Shown here: piece after piece, positions 18,280 to 27,409 of the stretch
Layout: each line of letters starts with the position of its first letter
Numbering within the stretch: the first letter of the stretch is position 1
DNA from: CAYSDH01 sp964429805
Lineage (GTDB): Bacteria; Bacteroidota; Bacteroidia; Flavobacteriales_D; JABDKJ01
Assembly (NCBI GenBank): GCA_964429805.1
Contig: CAYSDH010000004.1
Location: 42,859-106,858, forward strand
DNA length: 64,000 nt
Direction of reading: 5' to 3'
The notes under the pieces: model-generated
Told to the model about the DNA's origin: nothing
The model's input: only the letters and a program-made list of their open reading frames with translations
Database searches by the model: none
Translations under genes and position numbers: made by a program

Positions 18280-19560
18280 GCAAGAGAATAATAGACATAT
18301 CAAATTACGAAGAGTGGATAGTAGACTACCATGATAGTGTGCTTTCTGAGCAAGAGCGTGCCCAGCTGTTTGAATTTGTCTCTGTTCATCCGAATTTAAA
18401 AGAAGATTTAGAAGGTATTGATGACCTTACACTCAAGTCTGAGTCAGCGACATTTGACACAAAAGAACTACTGTACCGGTTTGACTCTGGTCTCAATGAA
18501 CAAGAGCTCATAGAAGCGATTGAAGAAGGGACCATCAGTGAGCCTGAGTTAACTGAACTCATGAGTAAGGATGAAGAGCTTGCCCAGGCACATTCGTTTT
18601 ATTTGAAGTCAACACTCAGTCCATTAGCTGAAGACACTTACCGCTGGAAAGACGAATTAAAGTCTATGACAAGCGGCATAGTTGATGAAGACATCATTGA
18701 GTCACTTGAGGCGGAGACTTCCGCCTCAAACCCTGTTTTACTCGCTGACTATAAAAAGTCGGTGTTAGTCGCTGACCAGTCTGTGGTCTTTGATGAGAAA
18801 TCAAGTTTAAAGCGCAGCGAAAAGAAAAGAGGCCTGATTATTCCGTTGAGAATTAAGCAGTTTGCTGTAGCCGCATCCATTCTTTTGCTTGCAGGACTTT
18901 TTATGCTCAACAAGCCCAATGCCGAGTTTGAGCCACGCCAGGGCGAGTCTTTGAGCAGTAAGATAGAGCGTGTAGACTCTAGGACTATCGAAGGCCAAGT
19001 AATGCCTGATGAGGCGCCAGTACTCGAACAAAATCTGGCTCAAAAAACTAAACCAACGGAAGTGCCAGTCACACCAGAGCAAACGGTCAACAGCCCAATG
19101 AACATTGTGGCCTATGAAGTGGAAGAACAAGCACCCGAAGAGCCTNNNNNNNNNNGTTTTGTTAATTGAAGATGAAGGAGTTGCAGACATTCCGCTGCCA
19201 ACAGAAAGTGCAGAAGATACTGTGAAGACAGGTCAAGCTGAATCTCCAATTGTTAATGCGCCAGAAGAAGATGTTGCGTCTATTCTACCCGCAGAAGTGG
19301 AGACAGAATCTAGCAGTATTGAAAACGAATCAGTTGCTGAACGGGCTCCTGACTTGGGGACATTTATACAACAGAAAACCAGCGAGACGTTTACTGGAGA
19401 CAAAGACAGTAAAGTAGGTGTGCTAGATGTTGCCCAAAAAATTGCGGATGAGACCGAACTCTTTGCCATGAAAAGCAATCACAAAGAGGAGTCAGCTGTG
19501 TCAAGATTTAAAATCAAGTTTGGATCAGTTGAAATTTCTCGCACTCGTAAGAGAAAGTAA
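18276..19560 (+). CDS. Membrane anti-sigma-like protein, interrupted by an assembly gap
   Basis: The cytoplasmic N-terminal part (residues ~1-190) begins IDISNYEEWIVDYHDSVLSEQERAQLFEFV, the usual opening of Bacteroidota proteins encoded next to ECF sigma factors, and is followed by a second similar acidic helical repeat. One membrane segment (FAVAASILLLAGLFML, about residues 195-212) leads to a Pro/Glu-rich periplasmic region. Ten Ns at 19146-19155 interrupt it. Coding resumes in another frame (EDEGVADIPLPTE...) and ends at 19560 with a basic tail (ISRTRKRK). The ATGA overlap with the sigma gene supports an anti-sigma role, although it lacks a clear zinc or FecR-type anti-sigma domain. Confidence 0.75.
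19146..19155. other. Assembly gap (10 Ns) inside the anti-sigma-like gene
   Basis: Ten ambiguous bases in the low-complexity Pro/Glu-rich periplasmic part. The frame differs across the gap, so its length is unknown. Confidence 0.98.
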
Positions 19561-19707
19561 GCCCTCCCTATTTCGGCTTCCTTTTTTCCACTCCTGACTT
19601 CCCCTTACCGTCCATACCAATCAAGCTGATTTAATGTAACAAGAGAAGGGGGCTGTGCGTCTTACTCTTGACACACAGAATCAGAATAATCCCAAAAAAT
19701 CATCAGT

Positions 19708-20034
19708 ATGAAAAGTCTAAAGTTCATCTTTTTATTCGCGCTTATAACGCTCGTGTCGAGCAGCTCTGCCTTCGCTACAAAAACAGAAAGCAAGGACGAT
19801 GTAAAGACCCAGGTCACAAAGAAAATCAGTCATCCTGGAGAGGAAGAGGGCGCAGTCAATGCACAGTTCACTGTTGACCAAGACGGAGAGATACATGTCA
19901 TTGAAGTACAGTCTCGAAATAAGAAACTGAAAAACTTTTTGTCTAAAAAATTGAGGCAAATGAATATCGAAGTCGAGAGTGTTAACACCAAAGAAATCTT
20001 CAACTTGAATTTCATTTTCAAGAAGGAATATTAA
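19708..20034 (+). CDS. Small secreted protein with TonB C-terminal-like strand pattern, 108 aa
   Basis: MKSLKFIFLFALITLVSSSSAFA is a signal peptide with cleavage after AFA. The mature ~85 residues include VNAQFTVDQDGEIHVIEVQSRNKKLKNFLSKKLRQM, which resembles the beta-alpha-beta pattern of TonB C-terminal or energy-transducer domains but lacks a membrane anchor. It lies 147 bases after the anti-sigma-like gene and before a beta-barrel gene. Similar small proteins accompany ECF operons in this phylum. Its role is unknown, perhaps envelope stress sensing. Confidence 0.7.
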   Translation: MKSLKFIFLFALITLVSSSSAFATKTESKDDVKTQVTKKISHPGEEEGAVNAQFTVDQDGEIHVIEVQSRNKKLKNFLSKKLRQMNIEVESVNTKEIFNLNFIFKKEY

Positions 20035-20273
20035 CAAGTCAAGTTTAGATTGAGAGTGGTGCTTCCTTATGGGGAGGACCACTTTCTGTTTTAGGACAAG
20101 TCATGTCTGCACAGTATCATTTAACCTCCATTCGCCTTTCCAGCGCGGTTAAGTGCCAGAGCTTTTTGAAGAAAAACACACGCGTCAAAAGCCATGGAAC
20201 TCGATTATTTTTGTGGCCTGTAACTTTTCTTGAGCCGAAACCGTCATACTCTCGAACAACAAGATTACCGATT

Positions 20274-21176
20274 ATGAAAAATGTACTACTCACACTTTGT
20301 TTTATAAGCGCAGCGACATTTGCGCTCGCTCAGTCAGACAGCATTCCACCATCAAATGATGAAAGCAAAATCTTACTTAATGCTGGTGAAGACGGCCTAA
20401 AATTAGAGGTTCAAACTATTGACACTGTAACAGGTCAAGTCAAAGACACCACGAAAATTTCTATCGGTACAAGTACAGTCCTCATCATCAATGATGACTC
20501 AGAAATGCCAGAAGAATGTAAAGAAGATATAGACCGCAGTCAGCGACACAAATTGACTTATTGGAACGGTATTGACCTTGGTTTTAACAGCTACGTAGAT
20601 GCCGACTTCAATTACGATCTTGGAGAAGAAAACGAGATGTTTGAGCTTGACGAATTTGCTTCTCGAACCATCAGTTTAAATTTTGGCGAGACCAAACTCA
20701 GGCTCATAAAAGACTATGTAGGCATCACTACTGGACTAGGTGTGCAGTATAACTCCTACAAGTTTAAAAACGACTACACATTCTTTAAATCCAGAGACAC
20801 ACTCACTGCCTTTGTCGACTCGACCATCAGTTTGAAGAAAAACAAATTGAGAACCGGCTGGGTCAATGTGCCGTTGCTCCTAGAATTTAACACCAGCTTG
20901 AGCCAGTCTAATAATGTTCACTTGGCTGCTGGAGTTGTTGGCGGGTGGAACTTTGGCAACATGTACAAACAAAAACTGAAGCGAGACGGTGAACGAGAAA
21001 AGCGCAAAGTGAAGGACGAATGGCACGTCAATGATTTCAAATTAGAGGCGATGGTCCGCTTAGGCTACAAGAGTTTCAATCTTTTTGCCACCTATCAAGT
21101 CACCGAATTATTTGACACGGACAAGGCCTTGGCTCTTCATCCTGTGACGGTAGGTCTCACAGTAGTAGCATTTTAA
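20274..21176 (+). CDS. Outer-membrane beta-barrel protein, 300 aa
   Basis: The start at 20274 gives a clean signal peptide (MKNVLLTLCFISAATFALAQ). The in-frame codons upstream, back to 20103, look non-coding. After an acidic periplasmic-like stretch (~21-100), the rest shows alternating aromatic strands (GIDLGFNSYVDADFNY, TGLGVQYNSYKF, GWVNVPLLLEFN, MVRLGYKSFNLFATYQV) ending in VGLTVVAF, a typical barrel terminus with a final aromatic. It resembles PorT-like or OmpA-like barrels often encoded in ECF operons. It is followed by a terminator, which closes the 17750-21176 unit. Confidence 0.8.
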   Translation: MKNVLLTLCFISAATFALAQSDSIPPSNDESKILLNAGEDGLKLEVQTIDTVTGQVKDTTKISIGTSTVLIINDDSEMPEECKEDIDRSQRHKLTYWNGIDLGFNSYVDADFNYDLGEENEMFELDEFASRTISLNFGETKLRLIKDYVGITTGLGVQYNSYKFKNDYTFFKSRDTLTAFVDSTISLKKNKLRTGWVNVPLLLEFNTSLSQSNNVHLAAGVVGGWNFGNMYKQKLKRDGEREKRKVKDEWHVNDFKLEAMVRLGYKSFNLFATYQVTELFDTDKALALHPVTVGLTVVAF

Positions 21177-21211
21177 CTGACAGGTATAGACTCACAGGTC
21201 AGTGACTGTCT

Positions 21212-21243
21212 AACCCCGAAAACTTCGTGTTTCGGGGTTTTTC
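21212..21243 (+). terminator. Rho-independent terminator after the barrel gene
   Basis: Stem AACCCCGAAA (21212-21221) pairs with TTTCGGGGTT (21230-21239), with an eight-base loop and a following T-run. Confidence 0.9.
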
Positions 21244-21293
21244 ATTGTTCGCTTGCCATTATCTACATTTATCGGCTATAAGAACTGAGGTCC

Positions 21294-22835
21294 ATGAAAG
21301 AAAAACGCGAACTACTTCAAGACAAAAAAGAGAGTGCCCTGCTCGGTGGAGGCCAGAAACGCATTGACTCTCAGCACGCCAAAGGAAAGCTCACTGCGAG
21401 AGAACGCGTGCACTTTCTGCTTGATGAAGGCAGCTTTGAAGAAATCGGTATGCTAGTGACTCACCACGCCACTGACTTTGGGCTTGCAGACAAGAAGTTT
21501 TTAGGCGATGGCGTAATCACTGGTTATGGTACCATTAACGGTCGCACAGTCTATGTATTTGCGCAAGATTTTACCGTGCTGGGAGGCTCATTGGCCGAGG
21601 CACATGCTAAAAAAATCTGCCGTGTGATGGACCTCGCCATGGAAAACGGAGCGCCTATTATTGGGCTTAACGATTCTGGTGGAGCACGCATACAAGAAGG
21701 CGTAGTTTCCTTAGGTGGGTATGCCGATATATTCTATCGAAATGTGCATGCAAGTGGAGTCATCCCGCAGATTTCTGCCATTATGGGGCCATGTGCCGGA
21801 GGGGCCGTGTACTCGCCTGCACTCACAGATTTTGTGATGATGGTAGAGAACACCTCATACATGTTTGTCACTGGACCAAACGTGGTAAAAACTGTCACAC
21901 ATGAAGAGGTCAGTTCAGAAGAACTAGGAGGAGCGTCTGCCCATAGCACCAAGTCAGGTGTCACTCACTTCTCATGTGCCAATGAACTAGCCTGTATAAA
22001 CAACATTAAGAATCTACTGAGCTACATGCCTCAGAACTGTGAGGAGCGTTCTCCTAAGATGCCTTACACGTCTTCTGAAGAGTCTAGAGAAGAGTTAAAC
22101 AACATCATTCCAGAATCTGCCAATCAGCCTTATGACATGAAAGAAGTGATCGGACACTGTGTAGATGCCGACTCTTTTTTGGAAGTGCATAAAGACTATG
22201 CAGAAAACATTGTGGTAGGCTTTGCCCGACTTGCTGGACGAAGTATAGGAGTGGTGGCAAATCAGCCTGCTTTTCTAGCCGGTGTGCTTGATGTCAAATC
22301 GTCTGTCAAAGGAGCTCGATTCGTTCGTTTTTGCGATGCCTTTAATATCCCGCTCCTCGTATTTGAAGATGTACCAGGTTTTCTTCCCGGTACAGATCAA
22401 GAGTGGAATGGCGTAATCAACCACGGAGCAAAACTACTGTATGCATTTAGTGAAGCCACCGTACCACGTGTTACTGTCATCACCAGAAAAGCCTATGGAG
22501 GAGCTTATGATGTGATGAACTCTAAGCACATAGGTGCAGACATGAACTATGCCTGGCCTAGTGCAGAAATTGCAGTGATGGGCGCCAAAGGCGCAGCTGA
22601 AATCATATTTAGATCTGAGATAAAAGAAGCCTCAGACCCAACAGTTAAACTGGCCGAAAAAGAAGCAGAATATGCAGAGGCATTTGCCAACCCATACAAG
22701 GCTGCATCAAGAGGCTACATTGATGAAGTGATAGAGCCTGCAGAGACACGCAAAAAATTAATTTCTGCGTTCTCGATGCTCAAAAACAAAGTGAAGAATC
22801 TGCCTCGCAAAAAGCACGGGAACATTCCGCTTTGA
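21294..22835 (+). CDS. Acyl-CoA carboxylase carboxyltransferase beta subunit (propionyl/methylmalonyl-CoA type), 513 aa
   Basis: Full-length member of the PccB/MmdA family, which transfers a carboxyl group between biotin and propionyl-CoA (or a related acyl-CoA). Visible landmarks: the N-terminal KGKLTARERVHFLLDEGSFEE, the oxyanion-hole stretches GGARIQEGV and GPCAGGAVYSPALTDF, the second half FEDVPGFLPGTDQEWNGVINHGAKLLYAF, RKAYGGAYDVM and the C-terminal ASRGYIDEVIEP. No biotin carboxylase or biotin carrier gene lies next to it, so the partner must be elsewhere. Together with the methylmalonyl-CoA epimerase at 50938 it points to a propionyl-CoA to succinyl-CoA route. Convergent with kbl, 15 bases apart. 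Confidence 0.92.
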   Translation: MKEKRELLQDKKESALLGGGQKRIDSQHAKGKLTARERVHFLLDEGSFEEIGMLVTHHATDFGLADKKFLGDGVITGYGTINGRTVYVFAQDFTVLGGSLAEAHAKKICRVMDLAMENGAPIIGLNDSGGARIQEGVVSLGGYADIFYRNVHASGVIPQISAIMGPCAGGAVYSPALTDFVMMVENTSYMFVTGPNVVKTVTHEEVSSEELGGASAHSTKSGVTHFSCANELACINNIKNLLSYMPQNCEERSPKMPYTSSEESREELNNIIPESANQPYDMKEVIGHCVDADSFLEVHKDYAENIVVGFARLAGRSIGVVANQPAFLAGVLDVKSSVKGARFVRFCDAFNIPLLVFEDVPGFLPGTDQEWNGVINHGAKLLYAFSEATVPRVTVITRKAYGGAYDVMNSKHIGADMNYAWPSAEIAVMGAKGAAEIIFRSEIKEASDPTVKLAEKEAEYAEAFANPYKAASRGYIDEVIEPAETRKKLISAFSMLKNKVKNLPRKKHGNIPL

Positions 22836-22850
22836 TGAGTTAAAGTTGAC

Positions 22851-24056
22851 TCAGACTTTTTCAGGAATAACGCCCAGCTCTTTCCCAACCTTCTCAAAAG
22901 CCGCTATGGCTTTGTCAAGATGATGCTGCTCATGTGCGGCAGACAACTGAACTCTTATTCTAGCCTGCTCTTTAGGCACTACAGGGAAGAAGAATCCTAT
23001 CACGTAAATTCCTTCTTCGAGCAGTCTGTCAGCCATGTCTTGAGACAACTTAGCATCATAGAGCATGACTGGCACGATGGCCGAATCGCCCGCCACGATG
23101 TCAAAGCCCAAGGCACTCATTCCCTTTTTAAAGTAGTCGACATTCCACTCTAGTTTGTCTCTCAAGGTTGTAGATTCAGAAAGAATATCAAGCACTTTTA
23201 TACTTGCCCCTACTATGCTTGGAGCAAGGCTATTGGAAAACAAATATGGTCGGCTTCGCTGTCTCAACATTTCTATGATTTCCTTTCTGCCTGTGGTGTA
23301 TCCACCCATGGCACCACCAAGCGCTTTACCGAGTGTGCCAGTGATGATGTCTACTCGCCCAAGTACATCGCAATGGTCGGCAGCTCCTCTGCCGCTCTTG
23401 CCAATGAAACCAGCCGCATGACATTCGTCAACCATAACCAAGGCATTATACTTGTCTGCCAAGTCGCAAATACCTTTGAGGTTAGCCACAATACCATCCA
23501 TAGAGAATACTCCATCAGTAACGATAATCTTGAAACGATGCTTCTCTTCGCTCGCCTTAATGAGCTGTGCTTCGAGATCGGCCATGTCGTTATTGGCATA
23601 TCGATATCGGCTGGCTTTGCAGAGTCTCACACCGTCTATGATTGAGGCATGATTTAGAGAGTCAGAAATAATGGCATCCTCTTTCGTCAACAAAGGTTCA
23701 AACACACCTCCGTTTGCATCAAAACAAGCCGCGTAGAGTATGGTGTCTTCGGTATGATGAAATGTTGCAATCTTCTGCTCAAGCTCTTTGTGAATGTCTT
23801 GCGTACCGCAGATAAACCTAACTGACGACATACCGTAGCCATGAGTATCGAGCGCTTGATGAGCAGCCTGCAACACGTCTGGATGACTCGATAAACCCAA
23901 ATAATTATTCGCGCAAAAATTAAGGACCTCCTCTCCTGAAGAAATCTGAATCTCTGCAGCTTGAGGTCCTGTGATGACACGCTCTTTTTTAAACAAGCCC
24001 GCCTCTTCGATGTCCGCTAGCTCAGCCCGCAGATGAGCCTCCATATTTCCATACAT
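22851..24056 (-). CDS. kbl: Glycine C-acetyltransferase (2-amino-3-ketobutyrate CoA ligase)
   Basis: Cytosolic PLP enzyme of threonine breakdown, converting 2-amino-3-ketobutyrate and CoA into glycine and acetyl-CoA. I chose the ATG at 24056 (MYGNMEAHLRAELADIEEAGLFKKERVI), which gives the usual ~400-residue length; the frame remains open to 24113. Motifs seen: FCANNYLGLSSHPDV, VDECHAAGFIGKSGRGAADH and the Schiff-base lysine in TGTLGKALGGAMGGY. It belongs to the same superfamily as the N-terminal half of the protein at 7586, but this one has the housekeeping signature. No threonine dehydrogenase lies adjacent. Confidence 0.92.
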   Translation of the reverse strand: MYGNMEAHLRAELADIEEAGLFKKERVITGPQAAEIQISSGEEVLNFCANNYLGLSSHPDVLQAAHQALDTHGYGMSSVRFICGTQDIHKELEQKIATFHHTEDTILYAACFDANGGVFEPLLTKEDAIISDSLNHASIIDGVRLCKASRYRYANNDMADLEAQLIKASEEKHRFKIIVTDGVFSMDGIVANLKGICDLADKYNALVMVDECHAAGFIGKSGRGAADHCDVLGRVDIITGTLGKALGGAMGGYTTGRKEIIEMLRQRSRPYLFSNSLAPSIVGASIKVLDILSESTTLRDKLEWNVDYFKKGMSALGFDIVAGDSAIVPVMLYDAKLSQDMADRLLEEGIYVIGFFFPVVPKEQARIRVQLSAAHEQHHLDKAIAAFEKVGKELGVIPEKV

Positions 24057-24254
24057 AGTACTATAGTTTTGAGAAGCTAAATGTACTAGGATTCGCTGAT
24101 TTTGAGCACGCACTCATTCGCTTCTGCCATTCACTAAAAATACGCGCCAACCACTAATTGCTTGTTCAAGGTATATATGCATTAATCATTTTTGTATTGT
24201 TGTGAAACAGAAATGGTTGGTTACCATTTTTTTGGATGATGTCCTGTCAAGAGG

Positions 24255-24346
24255 TTTCGCGACTTAGTATTGGCAGGCATCAGTTTAATTATTTGTGCTA
24301 TGAGGTCGCGAAAAGGAATGTGAAGGGCGGTCTCAGGACTGCCCTT
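24255..24346 (+). ncRNA. Candidate structured leader or small RNA before the TPR kinase gene
   Basis: The ~325-base stretch between kbl and the kinase contains two nested signals. A perfect inverted repeat TTTCGCGAC (24255-24263) / GTCGCGAAA (24305-24313) closes a 41-base loop. A second, ten-pair stem (24323-24332 with 24337-24346, loop TCAG) follows and is trailed by a pyrimidine tract ending CCCCCTTTT. The second looks like an intrinsic terminator or attenuator 35 bases before the start codon at 24381. No protein-like frame is present. It could be a leader controlling the kinase/regulator pair, a short independent RNA or protein-binding sites. Confidence 0.35.
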
Positions 24347-24380
24347 TCATTTCCCCCTTTTGTACAAATCAAGGCCAAAA

Positions 24381-26606
24381 ATGCCAAGCCATTTAAAAAA
24401 AATATTAGCCGCTGTCACTCTCCTTTTACTAGGTCTGACAGCTAGTCAGGCTCAAACAACCTTAGATTCTTTATTCTCCGTCTGGAATGATAGTTCAAAG
24501 CCAGACAGCAGCCGCTTAATCGCCATGAATGACATCGCTTGGGATGGTTATCTTTTTACGGCACCAGACAGCGCGGAATACTATGCTGGCTTGCAGCACG
24601 ATTTTGCTAAAGACTTAGTCGAAAAATCTCCGAAGCAACAGCGCTTCTTTTTAGACTACATGGCCAAGGCGCTCAACACACAAGGGGCCTCACACTATGT
24701 GCGTGGAGACTACGAAAAGGCGAAGAGCTATTACGAGCGAAGCTTAAAAATCAGACAAGACATTGATGATCAAATTGGCGTAGCCAGTACGCGCAAAAAC
24801 ATTGGCATTATCTACTCTGAACATGGCGACTATGCCGCGGCCGTCAAGCAGTTTAACCAGTGCTTAGATGTCTATGTCTCGCTGGGCGATAAGAGAGGCA
24901 TTGCCTCTTCCTACAACGATCTTGGAGTGGCGTATAAGTCCCAAGGACTTTATTCTATTTCGATAGACTACTACATCAGATGCCTAAAGACTTGGGATGA
25001 AGTAGGTGAGAAGAAATGGATGGCGGGTACGCTCAACAATATTGGCAACCTCTACTTGGCTCAAGATGACCATTCGAACGCGGAGGCTTACATGAGAAGG
25101 AGTCTAAAGATTAGACGAGAGATTAATGACGAACTCGGAGTCACCAACTCGTTAAACAGTCTCGGAGGAATCAGAATCGAACAGGCGGATTCTGCTTTAG
25201 AGGCTGGAAATAATGACCTCAGATTGGCAAAATTTGCTTCTGCGGAAGACTTTTTTATTAACGCATTGGACAAGGCTGAAGAGATAGGAAGTAAATCAGA
25301 AATGGCCTTAGCCATGAACGGATTGGGCGCGGTGTACGAAGGAACTATGTCATTTGACAAAGCCAACTCTTACTATACTCAAAGTTTGGCGCTGAGACAA
25401 GACATGGGCAAAAAGTCTGGTATTTCTTCTTGTTTAAAAAACCTATCGTCTCTCTATAAAGCGGAGGCGGACCACGCAATAAAAGAAAAAAACTTTGCTA
25501 GGGCTAGAGCATTGTATAAGAAAGCCATAGCGAAAGGTGAAGAAGCAAAGGAATTGTCTCACTCTATAAGTAATCAGCAAGTGAAGATGTCTTCTGCTCT
25601 CTTGTTGTCTGACTGCTACAACGCGCTCGGCCTGCATAAAAAGGCCTTACAAAATCATCAACTCTATGTGAAGAGTCGAGAAGAATTAATGAGCGAGGAG
25701 AATCAGCGAGAAACAATACGCCAAGAGTACAGATATGCCTATGACCAGCAAGCCTTGACAGATAGTCTAAACCTACTGGTAGAGCGTCAAAACATGGCCG
25801 AGCGCGAGGAGGCCATTAGTGCCGAGCTGATGAGTAAGATGAAGTGGCTCAGGGTCTTGATTGTTATTCTGCTTGGTACTGTGCTACTCATATTAGTGTA
25901 TCGCCTCAATGAGAAGAGAAAAAAACTGGCCGTCAAGGCAGAAGCAAGTGCGCTCAAACTGCAGACCGTAGAATCTGAAATGAAGGCACTTCGTTCGCAA
26001 ATGAATCCGCACTTCATCTTTAATGCTCTGCAATCAATACAGACTTTTTTGATTCATAAAAAAACTGAAGACGCGGAGGCGTATCTCTTGAAATTCTCAA
26101 AACTGATGAGAACCGTTCTGGAGAACTCCATGCACGAAGAGGTACCGATAGAGCAAGATAAAAAGGCACTTGAACTGTATATGCAGTTAGAGAGCATCAG
26201 GCTCAAGCATCCATTTACATTCTCCATCTTTGTTGATGATGCGGTCGATGAGGAAAGTGACTTTATACCGCCTCTCATCCTCCAGCCTCTGGTGGAAAAC
26301 GCCATCTGGCATGGCATACAGCATAAGGACGGTCCGGGACACATCTCCATACACATTGCTAAGCATAACGAAGACTTAGTGTGCACAGTAGAAGATGATG
26401 GAGTAGGACGCAAGGCAAGTGGTGCAATTAGTGCTCACGCATCGATTAGTAAAGAGTCTTTGGGCATGAAGATTACTGAAGACAGGTTGCGCGCTAGAAG
26501 TGAACTGACCAACGGTGAAGGCCACTTTAAAGTGATTGACTTGGAGAATACGACTGGAGAAGCTGTTGGCACAAAGGTTGAATTAATCATTCCACCGGCC
26601 GCATGA
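24381..26606 (+). CDS. TPR-repeat sensor histidine kinase of the LytS/YehU type, 741 aa
   Basis: The start at 24381 gives a signal sequence (MPSHLKKILAAVTLLLLGLTASQAQ). About seven tetratricopeptide repeats fill residues ~60-430 (for example SHYVRGDYEKAKSYYERSLKIRQDI, NNIGNLYLAQDDHSNAEAYMRRSLKI) and probably lie in the periplasm. A coiled segment and a membrane span (WLRVLIVILLGTVLLILVY, ~490-510) precede the His_kinase domain, LRSQMNPHFIFNALQSIQ with phospho-acceptor H544, and an ATPase domain (PLILQPLVENAIWHGI, DDGVGR). The stop overlaps the next start (ATGA). It pairs with the LytTR regulator. Confidence 0.92.
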   Translation: MPSHLKKILAAVTLLLLGLTASQAQTTLDSLFSVWNDSSKPDSSRLIAMNDIAWDGYLFTAPDSAEYYAGLQHDFAKDLVEKSPKQQRFFLDYMAKALNTQGASHYVRGDYEKAKSYYERSLKIRQDIDDQIGVASTRKNIGIIYSEHGDYAAAVKQFNQCLDVYVSLGDKRGIASSYNDLGVAYKSQGLYSISIDYYIRCLKTWDEVGEKKWMAGTLNNIGNLYLAQDDHSNAEAYMRRSLKIRREINDELGVTNSLNSLGGIRIEQADSALEAGNNDLRLAKFASAEDFFINALDKAEEIGSKSEMALAMNGLGAVYEGTMSFDKANSYYTQSLALRQDMGKKSGISSCLKNLSSLYKAEADHAIKEKNFARARALYKKAIAKGEEAKELSHSISNQQVKMSSALLLSDCYNALGLHKKALQNHQLYVKSREELMSEENQRETIRQEYRYAYDQQALTDSLNLLVERQNMAEREEAISAELMSKMKWLRVLIVILLGTVLLILVYRLNEKRKKLAVKAEASALKLQTVESEMKALRSQMNPHFIFNALQSIQTFLIHKKTEDAEAYLLKFSKLMRTVLENSMHEEVPIEQDKKALELYMQLESIRLKHPFTFSIFVDDAVDEESDFIPPLILQPLVENAIWHGIQHKDGPGHISIHIAKHNEDLVCTVEDDGVGRKASGAISAHASISKESLGMKITEDRLRARSELTNGEGHFKVIDLENTTGEAVGTKVELIIPPAA

Positions 26607-27361
26607 TACAAGCGCTGATTATTGAAAACGAGCCTTCAAACTACGACTACCTGAAGGCCATGCTCGACAAGCACTTTGAAGACATCAATCTGCTTGGCAT
26701 CATTGACAATATTCCTGAAGCCATTGAAAAAGTAAAGGAGTTAGATCCCGACCTACTTTTCCTTGACATCGAGCTACCTCCATACACCGGGTTTAACTTA
26801 CTGGAAGAAACTCGAGGCATGAGCTATCACACCATCTTCACGACTAGTTTTAATCAGTATGCCATCAAGGCGTTTAAGTTTAGTGCGGTGCACTACTTGG
26901 AGAAACCGTTTGGTCTAGACGACCTCAAAGAGGCCGTAGAGCTTTACCATCAGCGTGTCGGTGAACGTATAGAGAACGAGTCAGTCAATACGCTTCTGCA
27001 CAACATACATGAAAAAGAAGCCCTCAATCAAATAGTAGGTATACCTGTGCTCGGAGGTCATGAGTTCATCAAAATAAGTGACATTATCTGTTGCCAAGCG
27101 CAAAACAATTACACTGACCTCAGGATGGTGCATGACAAGAAAATCACTGTCACCAAAACACTTCGATGGGTAGAAAATCTCTTATCAGACCACCTGTTTT
27201 TTAGAGTGCATAATTCCTACATCGTCAATCTCAATCAGATTAGAAAGTACCTGCGCGGAGATGGTGGAACGGTAGTCTTAAGCGATGGCTTTGAGGTAGA
27301 TGTGGCCCGCAACAAGAAGGAGACCTTCGTCAAAGAAATGAAGGCTTTGGGGATGATGTGA
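26603..27361 (+). CDS. LytTR-family response regulator, 252 aa
   Basis: The receiver domain (residues 1-120) has D55 in DLLFLDIELPPYTGF and the lysine in YLEKPFG. The LytTR DNA-binding domain (residues ~145-250) has the typical ISDIICCQAQNNYTDLRM, LRWVENLL and FFRVHNSYIVNLNQIRKY. It overlaps the kinase gene by four bases. Such pairs in Bacteroidota often respond to envelope or nutritional cues, but the target genes cannot be told here. Confidence 0.92.
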   Translation: MIQALIIENEPSNYDYLKAMLDKHFEDINLLGIIDNIPEAIEKVKELDPDLLFLDIELPPYTGFNLLEETRGMSYHTIFTTSFNQYAIKAFKFSAVHYLEKPFGLDDLKEAVELYHQRVGERIENESVNTLLHNIHEKEALNQIVGIPVLGGHEFIKISDIICCQAQNNYTDLRMVHDKKITVTKTLRWVENLLSDHLFFRVHNSYIVNLNQIRKYLRGDGGTVVLSDGFEVDVARNKKETFVKEMKALGMM

Positions 27362-27409
27362 TTTCTTTGAAGAGGCACAGAATTGTATCGTGCAATGCGC
27401 GGTCTGTGT

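Noticed and set aside
24236..24445. A 69-codon plus-strand frame between kbl and the kinase
   Set aside because: It runs into the kinase signal peptide in another frame, lacks protein-like features and overlaps the hairpins at 24255-24346.
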